From Nigrospora sphaerica (taxonomy: Eukaryota; Ascomycota; Sordariomycetes; Amphisphaeriales; Apiosporaceae): 64,000 nt of DNA. Position 1 is the first letter of the stretch, and every line of letters begins with the position of its first letter. Made by a program: the position numbers and the translations under genes. The notes under the pieces were generated by a model that saw nothing but the letters and a program-made list of their open reading frames with translations, did not search any database and was not told the origin of the DNA. Location: positions 2,976,001-3,040,000 of the forward strand of contig JAGVVL010000017.1 in the NCBI GenBank assembly GCA_018287875.1. Direction: 5' to 3'. Below are positions 47,643-59,833 of the stretch, one piece after another.

Positions 47643-49927
47643 TTACTCCTCATCCAAGATGAGCTTGGTGATCTTGCCAATCGCAATCGTTTGTCCCTGT
47701 GGGTTTCATGTGAGTACACGGCACCGGGACGCGGGGGTGCAGAGGAAGTCACTTACCTGGTCTCGCAGAGTGAAACGACCCAGTTGCGGGTAGTCCTCGA
47801 ACTTCTCAACGCAGACGGACCCGGCACCACCGGTGATCTGCATCCGCGCGATGATGCTGTCGCCCTTCTTGGCGTGGGTCGGGGGCAACTTGCTCTTCCT
47901 GTTCGTGCCCTTCTGGAGCTTGTGCAACAGCGCTGCAAATGTAACCTCCTCGATGGCCGAGTGGACGTGGAGCACACAGTTGAAACCGGCCGACAGGATA
48001 CTCTTGAGATCGAGGATCTTGATTTGCGCCTCGAACAGCGAAACGTTATGCACCAACCGCTTGGGCGAGCAGAGCACGAATCCCGGGAGGATGTCCTCCT
48101 CCTCGATGCCTCGGAGTCGTAGTCGCACCTGGTCGCCCGCCTGTGCGATGGGGATTTCGTCCTCTTGCTCTCCGTAGACGGCCGCAATCTCAATCTTGTC
48201 CTTGTTGGGCATCATAATCAAGGACATGCCCTTTTTGCAAACGCCGGCCTCGATCTTGCCCTCGATCATGGTGCCCATGTCTCGGTACTTGCCGCTGACG
48301 GCCATCATAAAAGGCGCGTTGAGCTTGCGCTCGAGCGCCTTCATACCATCCAGGTACTCAAGCAGCGAAGGCCCGTCATAGAACTTGCACTTGTCCTTGG
48401 GCACGCGGTCCTTGATGCCCATGGTCTGCTGGGCAGCGATGGGCATGAAGAAGACGTCCGTCTTTAAGTTGTAACCTGTTCCCTTCAGGAACTGGGCGAC
48501 CTTGGTCTTGCACTCGTTGTATCGCTCCTCGCTCCAGTCAACGGTGGGGTCGTCCATCTTGTTGATGACTACGATGAGCTTGTTCACACCCTGCGTCTTG
48601 GCCAGCATAGCGTGCTCGCGGGTCTGTCCACCCTTCTCGAAGCCGGCCTCGAACTCGCCCTTTCGCGACGAAATGACCAGGATACCGACGTCGGCCTGCG
48701 ACGCACCGCCAATCATGTTGGGTACGTACGTCTTGTGGCCCGGCGCATCCAGGATACTGTAGCGGCGGGTCTCCGTCTCGAAGAAGCCGCGGCCAACCTC
48801 GACCGTCTTACCCTTGCTTCGCTCCTCGTTGGTGAGGTCCAGGGCCCAAGACAGGTACCAGGTCTCACGGCCCAGCTCCTTGGCTTCGCGCTTGTACTTG
48901 TCCATGGTTCGCTGGTCCACCATGTTGGTAGCGTAGAGGATGGCGCCGCCCAGTGTCGATTTGCCCGCATCGACGTGGCCGATGAAGATGATGTTGATGT
49001 GCTCCTTGCCGTAGATTTCGTTCAGCGTGCTTTCGTCCACGTCGGCGGCCTGGTCCTTGGCGACAGCATCAGCCGCCCTCTTGGCGGCGGCCGCCTTGGT
49101 GTTCCGGCTAGGGCTTGACCGACCAGAGCCCGTCGAGGGCGTGGGCGAGGTTCGGCCGCTGTCCTGCTTCGAGTCGCCCGTCTTCTCCATCGCCTTGGCC
49201 GCTGTGACCTTGGCACCGGCGTCGGCAGCCTCCTTCTTCTGCTCGTTGGTCTTGGGCTCTTCCTTGGGCTTCGGGGGGTCGCCGCCGATGGACAAGACCT
49301 TGGCGCCGCCCGTCTTCTCGACCTGGGGCTTGGGCGGATCCCCGCCGATGCTCAACACCTTGGTGCCACCAGCCTTCTCGACCTTGGGGGCCTCGGCCGC
49401 GGGAGCGGCAGGTGAGGCGTCGGCCGGCCGCTTCGCGATGGTGGGGGCCGCTTTGGGCTGCTTAGGCGGCTGCTGTTGGTTTTGCTGGTACTGGCCGTAC
49501 TGCTGCTGCTGGCCTGCGGAAGCCCACGGTGTCAGCAGGCGGGTGTTGTGATGATGTGAGTGTGCGACCTACCGTATCCGCCGGCGTTGTAGCCGCCCTG
49601 CTGGCCGCCGTATACCTGGCCGTAGGCCTGCTGGCCGCCGTACTGGTTGAACTGGCCGCCACCGTACTGAGGGTAGTAGCCCTGGCCACCGTAGTACTGT
49701 TGCTGGCCGTACTGGGGGTAGCCGCCGTAGGCCTGCTGGCCCGGCTGGAAGGAGGCAGCGCCGGGAGTGAAGGAGGCGGCGCCGGGGGTGAAGGCGGAGG
49801 CGCCGGCATGAAAACCGCCTGGTGCCTGCTGGGGCTGGCTGTTCAGGTTCATCTGCTGCTGCGCCTGGCGGGACAGGTTCTCGTCCTGCGCAGCGGGGTC
49901 ATCCTCCCATGAGTTGAGGTCGGACAT
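47643..49927 (-). CDS. SUP35: translation termination factor eRF3 (Sup35)
   Basis: GTPase that works with eRF1 at stop codons. Exons on the minus strand: 49927-49573, 49513-47757 and 47696-47643, giving 721 residues. The N-terminal domain (MSDLNSWEDDPAAQDENLSR) has FTPG/FQPG repeats and a Gln/Gly/Tyr-rich region of about 60 residues like the yeast prion domain. The middle domain holds a 20-residue tandem duplication around KVLSIGGDPPKP. The GTPase carries GHVDAGKST (G1), ILDAPGHKTYVPNM (G3) and VVINKMDD (G4); beta-barrel domains follow, ending in GQTIAIGKITKLILDEE from the last exon. The gene is essential in fungi. In this species the N domain is Gly/Tyr/Gln-rich and not Asn-rich, so prion behaviour should not be assumed. 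Confidence 0.97.
49263..49382 (-). repeat. 60-bp tandem duplication in SUP35 middle domain
   Basis: Residues 163-182 and 183-202 are near-identical copies with the core KVLSIGGDPPKP. They differ at only three positions (Ala/Thr, Thr/Ala and Gln/Lys). Confidence 0.9.
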
Positions 49928-50839
49928 GGTGATGGCGGCTTCGGGACTGGACCGAGTGATCGAGTGCGCGAGTATGTGGAGGAGATGGGGACCGGCAAGA
50001 TGGTGGACCGGAGCTGGCTTCAGTTTGACCCCGATGAAATGTTGCAACGAAATGGGCACGGCACTTCGGGGAGTGTAAAGACGGTAGGAGTCCTGCTTGT
50101 GACTGATGGACCGCCAGGCACTTGCTGGCAATGCGGGGCAAATTTTGGTGGAGGGGACGGGCGACGGGCTGGATCTGATTGGGAAAAAAAAAGCAACCAG
50201 GCACTGAAAATTCGCACCCGCTCGCAAATGTAAGAGAGGGTATGTACTAAGGCAGGCAGGCTTGGGCTGTATCAACGACAAGGTGCCCTCGCTATTAATT
50301 CCTTTATATTCTTTCTCTCGCCTTTGATCAAACCCTGGGAGCCATCTCTGCCTTTCGATCCCCGCCCTACTTGATTACACCCTGCGTCAGTTCCCTATAC
50401 ACGCCTTACTGATGAGGCCCGCTGTATTTCCTGCCCAATCAGGCTGTGCTTTGCCTCCCAACCCTCTGCCCTCCAGCACAACCCTGACCGAATGACTCCA
50501 GCCTAGGCAGCCCAACAGAACCTAACTGCAACCTGCTTGCCACCCTGGAGCAGCCGTTTTGGGTCTTGTGTATACGCCGTTATACGTTACCGTAGCCCTG
50601 TCCCTATTGATCAGGCAGAGACTGCCCATAGATGGGAACTATATGATGTATTCGTTGACGCACGCAACTCAAGGAATGCGCAATGATGTCTTGACATTTC
50701 TTGTGTGTGATTCTATATAAGTGACAAGGTCGAAATGACCTAGCCGGTGATCCAGCACACTGAGCACCCAACGCCTCCCATCTCCGGAAGAAGCAGTAAC
50801 ATACACCCAAACCCGACCCCGGGCGAAGTTTGTCGAGGC
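49928..50839. other. SUP35 leader/promoter and YRB30 3' flank
   Basis: The 415 bases next to the SUP35 start contain no ATG on the SUP35 strand in any frame. The rest shows no gene. Confidence 0.55.
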
Positions 50840-52905
50840 TCATGCCGTGTCGACGCCACCATCGCTAGCAGGGGCGTCTTTGTACGGGTCGAAGCCGAAC
50901 TTTCTGGTCGCTTCGGCCCTTGCCCTCCGCCGCTCTTGTCCGCGAAGATCGCTTTCCGAGGCCGACGCGTCGACATAGAATTTGAGCATGTGATCTGGGA
51001 TGGCCAGGTGCGTGGTCTGCTCGAACTCCTGGAGGGAGGTGAGCCGGAGCAGCATCTCCAGGAGTGAAAGAGACGTCCGTATGGCGCCGAAAGGGGAACG
51101 TTCAATGAGTGTCGGGCTGACGGTGCTGGGTACACGGGATTGCCGTTGGGTTGTGAGCTGGGTCGAGGCGGGCGAGGCCTGCCCGCCCTGTCTGGGCAAG
51201 GGGCACGGCGAGGAGCTCGACGAGGGTTCCGGTATGGTGTTTGCGGATGCAAGGCTCATACGAGACAGCTGTGTCATTAAGTTTCCATCGACCGAGGTTC
51301 GTACTGTGGCATGGGGCGTTGGATGTTTTGACGTTGAAGGCAGGTCGGGACCTCCCAAATTAGAGGAGCCCTCTTCTTCATCGGACAAAGATGCTGCGTC
51401 GTCATCGTCGAACACCTCCAGTGCCATCCACTCGGGGTCAAGAGTAGTCGGGATGGTCCACTGGTTCCTGGCTGCCGTCTGGGCCCCGGAAGCTGTGGTC
51501 TTCGTTGTCAACGTACCATCCTTGGTCGGCTCTGTCCCTTGGCTCTCTTCACGAAGCTGCCGATCTATGTCGCCCTGGTCGTCGTCGTCGTCGTCGTCTT
51601 CTTCGCCCTTCTCCTCCAAAACGTAACCATGGCCTTGCCTTGTCTCAACTGAGTTCATCACGTCCCCCTGGTTGCCTGTAAAATCCGTCTGTGGGGCTTG
51701 CACCACTCTTTTCAGTAGTAGGGCCGGGTTCCTCGAGGCCCCCTCGTCGTTGTGGATATTGAGAATTCTACCAACATCGGCATAGAACAACTTAGATATC
51801 CGGCCTACCGGTATGTGTTCCCGTATACCCGCAAGACGGACGTGGTCGTAAGAGCCCGGGGCAGCCTGGCCGTCTTCAAGCGTGTGTACCCGGCCGTCAT
51901 CGAGGTCCTCGACAATCTGGAGTTGATAGCGGTAGGCCAATGACGGCCCCGTCGGATCTGGAGGGACCCGGTATAAGCGCACGCGGGCTTTGTGAATTGC
52001 CTCTTGCCACAGGGGCTTCCGTTGGCCCTCCTCGACGCCGTACGGCTCGCCGTCGCACATGGAAGCATGGCCTCGAAAGAGCATGTAGAGAGATACTGTG
52101 AAGTCGGGGCCGATCTGCATGGGCCGACTGGGGTCGATCACATATTGCGTGTCTCCGATATTGAGCAGCATACTCGCCTGCAACAGGCGAGACGGCGAAA
52201 AGCCGGCCTGTCGCTGCTGAACGGGGCCCATGGTGGAGACCCACAAATTGATCAGGGGAATGGAGTCGTCTATGCTGGCAATGAGGCTCTTCATCTCGGC
52301 GATGATGACCAACAACTCCGTGCGGCGTGGTGTTGGGCGGGGGGCAGCCGCACGGCGGCTCTCAGCATATTGCGCCTGCTCCTCAACCCGGGCGGTTGCT
52401 TCCAGTCTCTTGCCCAGACTGTCGATGTCCTCGCGAAGCTCGCGCGTAGTGCGCACGACGGCCTCCATGGCGCCCTCGCCGCGGTTGTAACGCATCTCTA
52501 TCGACTCCAGAATGGGAGATATGAGCTGGATCACAGGGTAAGCGGCAATATATGGGATGTGGTAGTGAAGAGCGTTCCCTACGTCTATCTTGCGAGCCAA
52601 CCGGCGCTGGAGGCCGGCCAGCTCGACGCGCAAAGGGTCGTCATCCACAGTCTGGTAGCACATTCTTTGATCAGCTAGCTGTTGAAGCCCCCTGGCCATG
52701 AGTACTGGGGGAGTGCTCGGCCGGCAAGGAGCAAGGCCCAAGTCACTGTGTGGCTTTCGTCCCACCACATTCCTGCATGTGTTGGAGCAATTACCTTGAT
52801 GAGGCGCGAGCCTTGCTGGATGACGAAGCTGGAGGTCAGGGCTATGCACGACCTAATGGCATAACTCGTCGCATGCTGGGAAAGTTTGATGAGGAATGCA
52901 TCCAT
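50840..52905 (-). CDS. YRB30: Yrb30-like RanGTP-binding protein
   Basis: Fungal-specific RanGTP-binding family (yeast Yrb30), which binds Gsp1/Ran-GTP and inhibits GTP hydrolysis in the Ran cycle. Exons on the minus strand 52905-52795 and 52678-50840 give 649 residues. The N-terminus MDAFLIKLSQHATSYAIRSC followed by VIQQGSRLIK is the family opening; an alpha-helical region follows, then a conserved core (SFSPSRLLQAS-like segment FSPSRLLQASMLL; RVRLYRVPPDP; YRYQLQIVEDLDDGR). An acidic run of seven Asp, encoded by GTC repeats on the opposite strand, precedes a Ser/Thr-rich linker. The C-terminal segment contains LLEMLLRLTSLQEFEQTTHL. The acceptor was chosen at AACAG to keep phase 0. Confidence 0.85.
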
Positions 52906-54209
52906 ATCTCCTGGGTGAACTGGCCGGGTCGCGTCTGTAGGTGCGAGTATCGCCCGTCAAGCCCTCGGAAAACAGAGGAAACTGGGGAGGCGTGGCTGTC
53001 GCCGCCTTTGCGCTTAGGTTTACCGTACACCGAGGGATGAGCAGGCACCCTAGGCACCAGGTGACGGCTTCGGCGGACGGACAAGTGCCTGAGCAAGCAC
53101 CTAAGGCAGATAGGCGTCAGTAGGTCATACAAGTATGCCCGGCTGCCCACCAGTGAACAAAGACAAATGAGTCGGCGCGAACGCGGACATGGAGGTATGA
53201 AGTGAGTTTCCGATAGGCGCATATAATCGCCTGTCGTTGGGCAATTGTAGTACATAGGGCGGATAGCGGGTTAGTTGGAGAAGGATGCACCTACCTCTTT
53301 ACCAGGGCTTTGGGTTTGCCTTAGTTACGTCTCCCAGGCTATGATAAATAGCATGCTTTCCCCTTTTACCTTCGAAATGATGACCCTTCACTTTCTCTCC
53401 CCCTCTGCTGTCTGCCGCTGCTAGTGCTGGTGCCGGTGACTCTCTGCTGACTCTGCTGCCGCTGTCGGAGCTGCCTTTCGTAGTGAAAGTGCTTGGGAGA
53501 GTTTCTTTTTTGGTCTCTTTTTTTTAAGAGGGGGTCTGCGGCTTGCAAACTCCGTCGAGGAGAATATCAGGCAGCATGTTGTCAGTCAGTCAGTTATCGG
53601 GCCAGGCAATCAGGTAAGTTCAAGCTGGCGGGGACGCGCGACCGCCAGCACTTGAATTCCCGTGGAAGCCCACACTGGTCCCGCCGTGCAGGGATTAACC
53701 CTTTATGCCCACAGTCTGCGTTTCCATGGGATACTACAACTTGTTATTGTCGTCGCTCCGTACATATATACCAATCTATCTGTAGATGTCAAGACAAGTA
53801 CCTGCGGTTGTGCGTGCCTACGAGTCCGAGGCCGCAATCATGCACTTTATTTAGGTGCACGAGTACCTATTGAAAGTACTACCTTGGTAAGTACCATTCC
53901 TGCCTGCTTCTTCCTACTGGTTGTCCCACTTGGAGCATCGTACACGATGGATACATTCTTCGTGGCGCATGGATGCTTCCGCCAGTTAGGGAGACAGCAC
54001 AATTGTTGCTTGAGTTCTGTCCAGAACCTGCCGTTGCTCATTGACTCGTATCGCAACATTTGATATCCCACCTTACTCCGTAAATATGTACTAAGGGTAC
54101 CTATAACACAACGGGTGTAGCCAGGCTACAGAAGAGACTCGCCCGTATTGCCACTAACGCTTGGTACTCAACACTCTCGCCTCCGTGTCTGAAGCCGCCT
54201 CGCGTCCGG
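52906..54209. other. spacer between YRB30 and the SNF2 gene
   Basis: Contains the YRB30 promoter and the SNF2 3' flank. Low-complexity CTG/CTC runs occur near 53400-53470 and a T-run near 53505-53525. No gene supported. Confidence 0.5.
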
Positions 54210-57200
54210 TTACCATCGACGTCCGTATACCGAGCTCTCCTGGGCTTTAGGTTTGCTCCTTTTCGTCAGCCGTGCCATATCCCTAGGATCTGCCATAGCG
54301 ACCTGTTCGTATTCGAAGGGCTCTTCTTCGTACGACCCTCCAAGCTTACGGCCGCTGCGCCCACCGAAAAGCTCCATCATCTCATTGATGCCCAACTTCA
54401 GTGCCTGCTTCTTCATACCGCCCTCGATGGCTTGCTCAGCCATCAGACGCTTCTTCTCCTGCAGCTCGAGGATCCGCTCCTCCACGGTATCCTCCACTGT
54501 GAGTTTGTAGACGACCACGTCGACCTTCTGAGTGAGCCGGTGCACACGGTCGATGGCCTGTTCTTCCACAAATGGGTTCCAGAAGGGTTCCAGAATGACC
54601 ACGCGGCTGGCAGCTGTGAGGTTCAGGCCCAAGGCGCCACATCGTAGCGAGCACACGAGAACACGGGTGCGCGGATCGTTGCGAAGCGAGTCCAGGGCAG
54701 CCTCGCGTGCATCATTCTTCATGCTGCCATCATACCGGACGTACCGAATACCGTCCTTGCGGAAGAAGCGCTCGACGATATCCAGCATTGAAGTAAACTG
54801 CGAGAAGACGATGAATTTGTGATCGTCAATCTCCTTGTGCAGAATGGAAAGAAGCTGGCGTATCTTGGCCGATGCGAGCACCGTGGGAGTCCTCTCCTTG
54901 CCGCGAAAAGGATAGTCATCGCCGGAACTAGAATCAAGTTCCGAGGCCGAAATGCCCTCTTCCGAGTCCACCTCCGACCCGGAGTCCGCATCGCTGTTCT
55001 CGTCCTGGTCAGACGCCAAAGCTTGGGAAGCCGCCGCCTTGGCCTTCTGGGAAGCCACGCGAGACTGAATGACAGACACGGATTCGAACTCCGACTCGGA
55101 GTCGGATCCGTCAGAAACGGGTTGGACGTCCCCGGCCTCGGTGCTATCATCCACCACGAAGTCGTCCAGGTCATCGCCGTCTTCCGAGTCGCTCTCGCTG
55201 TCCGAGTCGTCTGAATTGATGGTCTCGCCGTCGCCTTCGGCGTTTTCGTCGTCGGTGCCACCGGCCTTTCCCAGTCTCAAAGACCCTTGTTCATCACCAG
55301 AAACGATCCAGTCACCATCAGCTTCTTCGTCGTCGCTGTCCATGACGACCCGCCGGTTACGTTGTGGTCGTTTTGCTTTCTTCTCGACCTCGGTCTTGAC
55401 CTTCTCTTCCACCACCTTTTTGACCTTCGGCTTTGTTGTCTTCGTCACTTTCTTCTTCTGTTTCTTTCCTCCCTTGGCAGCTACCACCGCGGCGTCTTCT
55501 TGGTGGTTATTGAAATACTCGAGATCCTCGTAGCATGTCTTGCACTGGTCCTTCCGGTCGACGCGGTTGCTTTTGTCCAGTTCCCACCCACAAATATCAC
55601 AATGTTTGGCCTCGACTGCCATGCCTCCCAGCAGGTCGGCCAAATCGTCCACGCCATCATCGTCTTTCTTCGTTCTGGCGTCGGTGGTCAAAGCATCCCT
55701 ATCCTTCTCGAGCTTGCCCTCGACCAGTTTGGGGTGGTTGCAGACCTGACGCAATCGCAGCAGCAAGACCAAAGCATTGGCATAGTTGACCTTGCCTTTG
55801 GTCCTCATCATGCTTTGAAGGCTTCTGTCGGTGCGCTGTTCAAGTCGGTCGTAGAAGCGCCTCTCAGCCGGAGAGAAGGTAGCCTGCAAGCTGACGACCT
55901 TGCGCTCCGTGATTTTAAAGCCGGCGGCGGCGTGTTTGTCGCCGGATTCGCCGTCTTTATCATTCTTGGCTCCTGTATCGAGAGCACCAGGTTCCTTGAG
56001 AATATCCTTGGTCCGTCGCTTCATGAAGCAACGCAGGAGGCTGTGCAAACGGCGAATAGCCACGTCTCCTTTGCCGTTCTTCATGGGGAGCTCGATGTGC
56101 TCTTTCCATTCTCGCAAGTCGTCATAGGGCGCGATGCGCAAGAACTTGACGAGGCTCTGCAATTCATCCAGGTTGTTTTGCATGGGAGTACCACTGAGAC
56201 ACCATCGATAGATACTTCGAAGATCGTAGCAAGCCTTGGTGGACTTGGCGTTGCGGTTCTTGATGGTGTGCGCCTCGTCGAGGATGACTCTGTACCAATG
56301 CAAGCCAAAGCAGCCAGTCTTCACCGAGCCCGTGGAGTTGCCGTGCTCCGAAACGAGGATTTGGTAGGTCGTGATGACCACATCGTAGCGGCGCAGGTCT
56401 TCGGCACGCTTCGTGCGCTGAGGGCCATGGTGGACAAGAACCTTGAGCCTGTGGGTTTCAGAGACTCTGTCCTTAAGCTCAGCCTCCCATTGACGAATCA
56501 GGGCGAGCGGTGCCACGATCAGCGTGGTCTTCTCGACACCCACGTGCTTCTTAGCATCGTCGGGTTTCGGGTTGGTCAAGATGAGCGCGATGGACTGCAG
56601 TGTCTTGCCCAAGCCCATGTCATCGGCAAGAATGCCACCTTGGGGCACCTTGCCTTTCTTGACGGGCCCGAGCTCGCGGCCCCTCATCCACTCGACGCCC
56701 TCGACCTGATGAGGCAGCAATCGGACTTCAAGGCCGTCGACTTTTGATCGGTCCACGTCGGCATCGGGAAGCTGCTCGTCGGCATCATCGTCGACGGAGC
56801 CCTCCAGCAGAGCTTTGAGATCGGCAGCAGTTTTCTTGGGGTCGACATAATCGGCATACATGCCGGGCTGACTGTACCTGGAGGCAGGGCCATTGTCGGC
56901 AATGGATATGGGATTGCTCGCGGACCCTGACGGCCCGGGCATGGAAACGAACATGGTCGGCGGAGCAGGCTTCTTGTCTTTAGCAGAAGGCGCCAGGGGT
57001 CCGGTAACCCGCTGCGGCCGTGATGTTCGGTGGTGCTCTGGGCGGTTTTTGTTAGGGTTAAACAGTATGTCATATTTGTCTTCGTAGCTCTTTTCCTTAG
57101 ACAAGGCGCTTGCTTTGGCCGCCGGGCGCGTCGTCGAAGTGGACGTTGGGCCCGACGCCGAGCTGGCGTTGATGGGCGAGAAGCCGTCTGTCTTGGTGAA

Positions 57201-57314
57201 GGAATGCGATCCGTCGTCGTCCTGCGTCGACGGCCGAGATGGGAGACCGGGGCTACCGGCGTGGCTCGATGACAGATGCGCGGGCACCCGCGGGGGCGCC
57301 TGTTCCTTGACCAT
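54210..57314 (-). CDS. SNF2-family ATPase, Rad5/Rad16 subgroup (Uls1/Rrp-like)
   Basis: Intronless gene for a 1034-residue DNA translocase from the first ATG. A disordered Ser/Pro/Lys-rich N-terminus precedes the ATPase: [12 protein letters not shown], Walker A DDMGLGKT (about residues 231-238), [18 protein letters not shown] box [10 protein letters not shown] (about 344-353) and [14 protein letters not shown]. Between the two helicase lobes lie a small CxxC-x15-CxxC zinc-binding module ([20 protein letters not shown] then KTC), a Lys-rich stretch and about 150 very acidic residues with Ser-Asp-Glu runs. The second lobe has [16 protein letters not shown] and [15 protein letters not shown]. 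Fission-yeast Rrp1/Rrp2 and yeast Uls1 are the closest family members I can suggest; they act in recombination and genome stability. No canonical RING is visible. The frame remains open 71 codons upstream of the first ATG. Confidence 0.93.
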   Translation of the reverse strand: MVKEQAPPRVPAHLSSSHAGSPGLPSRPSTQDDDGSHSFTKTDGFSPINASSASGPTSTSTTRPAAKASALSKEKSYEDKYDILFNPNKNRPEHHRTSRPQRVTGPLAPSAKDKKPAPPTMFVSMPGPSGSASNPISIADNGPASRYSQPGMYADYVDPKKTAADLKALLEGSVDDDADEQLPDADVDRSKVDGLEVRLLPHQVEGVEWMRGRELGPVKKGKVPQGGILADDMGLGKTLQSIALILTNPKPDDAKKHVGVEKTTLIVAPLALIRQWEAELKDRVSETHRLKVLVHHGPQRTKRAEDLRRYDVVITTYQILVSEHGNSTGSVKTGCFGLHWYRVILDEAHTIKNRNAKSTKACYDLRSIYRWCLSGTPMQNNLDELQSLVKFLRIAPYDDLREWKEHIELPMKNGKGDVAIRRLHSLLRCFMKRRTKDILKEPGALDTGAKNDKDGESGDKHAAAGFKITERKVVSLQATFSPAERRFYDRLEQRTDRSLQSMMRTKGKVNYANALVLLLRLRQVCNHPKLVEGKLEKDRDALTTDARTKKDDDGVDDLADLLGGMAVEAKHCDICGWELDKSNRVDRKDQCKTCYEDLEYFNNHQEDAAVVAAKGGKKQKKKVTKTTKPKVKKVVEEKVKTEVEKKAKRPQRNRRVVMDSDDEEADGDWIVSGDEQGSLRLGKAGGTDDENAEGDGETINSDDSDSESDSEDGDDLDDFVVDDSTEAGDVQPVSDGSDSESEFESVSVIQSRVASQKAKAAASQALASDQDENSDADSGSEVDSEEGISASELDSSSGDDYPFRGKERTPTVLASAKIRQLLSILHKEIDDHKFIVFSQFTSMLDIVERFFRKDGIRYVRYDGSMKNDAREAALDSLRNDPRTRVLVCSLRCGALGLNLTAASRVVILEPFWNPFVEEQAIDRVHRLTQKVDVVVYKLTVEDTVEERILELQEKKRLMAEQAIEGGMKKQALKLGINEMMELFGGRSGRKLGGSYEEEPFEYEQVAMADPRDMARLTKRSKPKAQESSVYGRRW

Positions 57315-57527
57315 GGCAGCGGGTGGTGGGCTCGGTGATCGTGGGCGTAAAAGATGACTGACGCCTTCTTTGATCGTCTCCTTCAGCCCCTCCTTCAGGC
57401 TCTCCCGGAACCCCCGGTGTTTCTTTTCGTCCGCCAGGATGGATGGCGAATGCGGGTCCTGGAGCGAGTATGGGCGGTGACGCCGGGGTCTTAAAAACGG
57501 CGTCGAAGTTGCCGTTTCAGGTCGTAA
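57315..57527 (-). promoter_or_regulatory. AUG-less in-frame leader of the SNF2 gene
   Basis: 71 codons directly upstream of the SNF2 ATG are open in frame. A CTG at 57437 has A at -3 and G at +4; starting there would add 41 residues, including the helical [20 protein letters not shown]. The leader has no AUG in any frame. Confidence 0.35.
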
Positions 57528-59833
57528 TCAGGATATGTTCGTGGATGATGTTTCGATGGCCGGGATACTGAACTCCGACCCGTACACTGCGAATAGCGAG
57601 TCCTCTGTTCGATGGGTTGAGGCGAGACAGATGGCGCGGTAGGCGTCCGCACGACCTGCAGCGTTCGTACACTTGGTGACGCGTAGAGGGGAGTAAAGAG
57701 TTCCCGAGTGCCTTTCGAATGATTGTTTGGAATGCAAAGGGACGGGAGGGATCCTATGTACTTTGTCTATTGCTAGGCCAACGCAGGGCTGCCCAGTGTA
57801 TTGGGCGCGGGGTCTAAACAACACCCCACCACGGGCCAACGCGGATGGGCTACACGTCACGTACATTTGCATGGTACACCACCACCATCATTTCCATACT
57901 GCAGGCTCTGCTCCCTACATTCGTTATTACTTACAATGTACGTGTACATGCACACACTGTATCTATGTCAGTGTGGGATGTAACATGTACTTTGCAGCTG
58001 CTAGCCAGCCAGCTAGCTAGTCTTGATGGAAATGTACCTAGCTAAACACGTACATATGTGCCTGCTTGTTGTACAGCCCAGGCATCCTTAAAGGGCCACG
58101 AATCACTGCAGGCGCCAGAGTAGCCCCCATACTAAGACCCTTCGGTCCAAGGCGACAGACTGCCCTGCAAATCCGGGACATCTTATGTAGGCACTGTGCA
58201 GGTGAGGGTGGATGGTTGGATCTGCATGGCTAACATCCCATGTGCCCTGTTTAGCACCTATGCAGTCCATACCATATCCATCTGCAACGTTGATCGAGAC
58301 TGGGTCTGGGCCGTGTAAAAGCACGGGTCCCTACCCGCATCCCAAAACGGCTAATCGCCGTACAGCGGGTTTCGCGATAAGGACTTGAAGATTTTGGACA
58401 GTCGTCCTCCAGGAATGTATAGAATAAAGAGAAAGACTTTTTGCGCACTGCGGGCCGCCCTTGTTTATATCCTGAGTTACAATGGGTGGTCAAGTATGTA
58501 GCCCCTTGGATTCAGTCATGAACCGGCCAGTTGAGCCAGTTGAGAACTTGGATCCGGGCCTAACTTGTGTACCTATAGGTGGGTAGGTAAATGGCGGAAT
58601 TGTTCATCCCCGAACGATATCCGTACTCGCCCCGGACATCGGATTCCATCTTATCCCCAGCTGGCACCACAAATAGATAGCAAGCCGGCATTGAATTTCC
58701 AGTACGAACAAACATTACGAAGGTAATTTGAGTGTAATCCGGCATCTGTAACAAATTTCATATATCCATCACCACCATCCATGAGTGTGAATCAGGTGTT
58801 TACTTCCCTGACTTGGGTAGGCTGTTGTTACCTTGAGCTTGGGTACAGTGCTCGGTTGGACCCACACCCCGACAAAAACCTTTTGCCGCCCCCGAAAAAA
58901 TAATGTGAGCGGACTGGAACCTTGGGAAACCACACTCTACCCTACCGTGCGTGTGCGTGCGTGCGTCTGCTGCGTCCACTGGTTTCCTTGGTTGAGAGCC
59001 AGTGCTGGGCCTGGTCTGAAATAGTGGTCGGCTGCACAATCTTCCTCTTCCGTCTCTCGAGTTCCGGATCATTCAGCTTCCATTCCATCCCCATAATAGC
59101 TGGAGGACCTCAAGCAAGGTGCGTTTACGTCCATGACAGTATTTTCCTTTCTTCACTCCCACCCTTTGGGCACACTCTATGGCTGCACATTGCGAGGCCA
59201 CCACGTCGCTGCACCTATCGCGACGGCTTTGAGGTCCAATGCCTGACTACCTCTGTCTGCCTGCACTGACGACGCGTGTGCGAGCACGCGCTCTCTGCCT
59301 TGGCATCCGCGACCGTGGCCGCAGCTCCAGCTCCAGTCTTCCGTTGGCCTGGCTGCGAAGATTTGTACATATGACAAGAGGAAGAGCTTGAGGCTGGGCC
59401 TAGGCTGTCCGAACGCATGGCTTCGCGCGCCGGGGAGCGGCCATCGTCGCCCTTCCCGCCCTGTGCGAGAGTAATAATAACAAGTGTGCTTCAGTTACAG
59501 AAGAGGCCCTCGCAGCCAGCCGCAAACAAGATTGCCTTCCTCCAGGTTGCGCATCTTGAGCGAGAGTGACCGACCCTCCCCAGCCAACTTTGATTCCGTC
59601 CACAGTGTCGCATGCATCCAGGCATTCCACGGAGATTGCCCGTTCGTCGACCGTTCGCATCTCCGACGATTCTGGTCGCGCGCGCTGCGCAGGAAGTTTG
59701 ACTGGAGGCTGCTTCTTCGATCACCATTACTGCCACCGTCACGTCCCGATAGCGCGAGAGCCTCTTTCTCGAAGCCATCAGCTGCTGTCGTTGCCTAGCG
59801 TAGCGACCCAGAGTACCTCCTGCTACCGTCGCC
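57528..59833. other. intergenic region between the divergent SNF2 and Zn2Cys6 genes
   Basis: Holds both promoters. AT-rich patches and many GTAC-rich short repeats occur. No tRNA or other gene was recognised. Confidence 0.5.

Noticed and set aside
55287..56747. 486-codon plus-strand frame
   Set aside because: Antisense shadow of the SNF2 ATPase gene.
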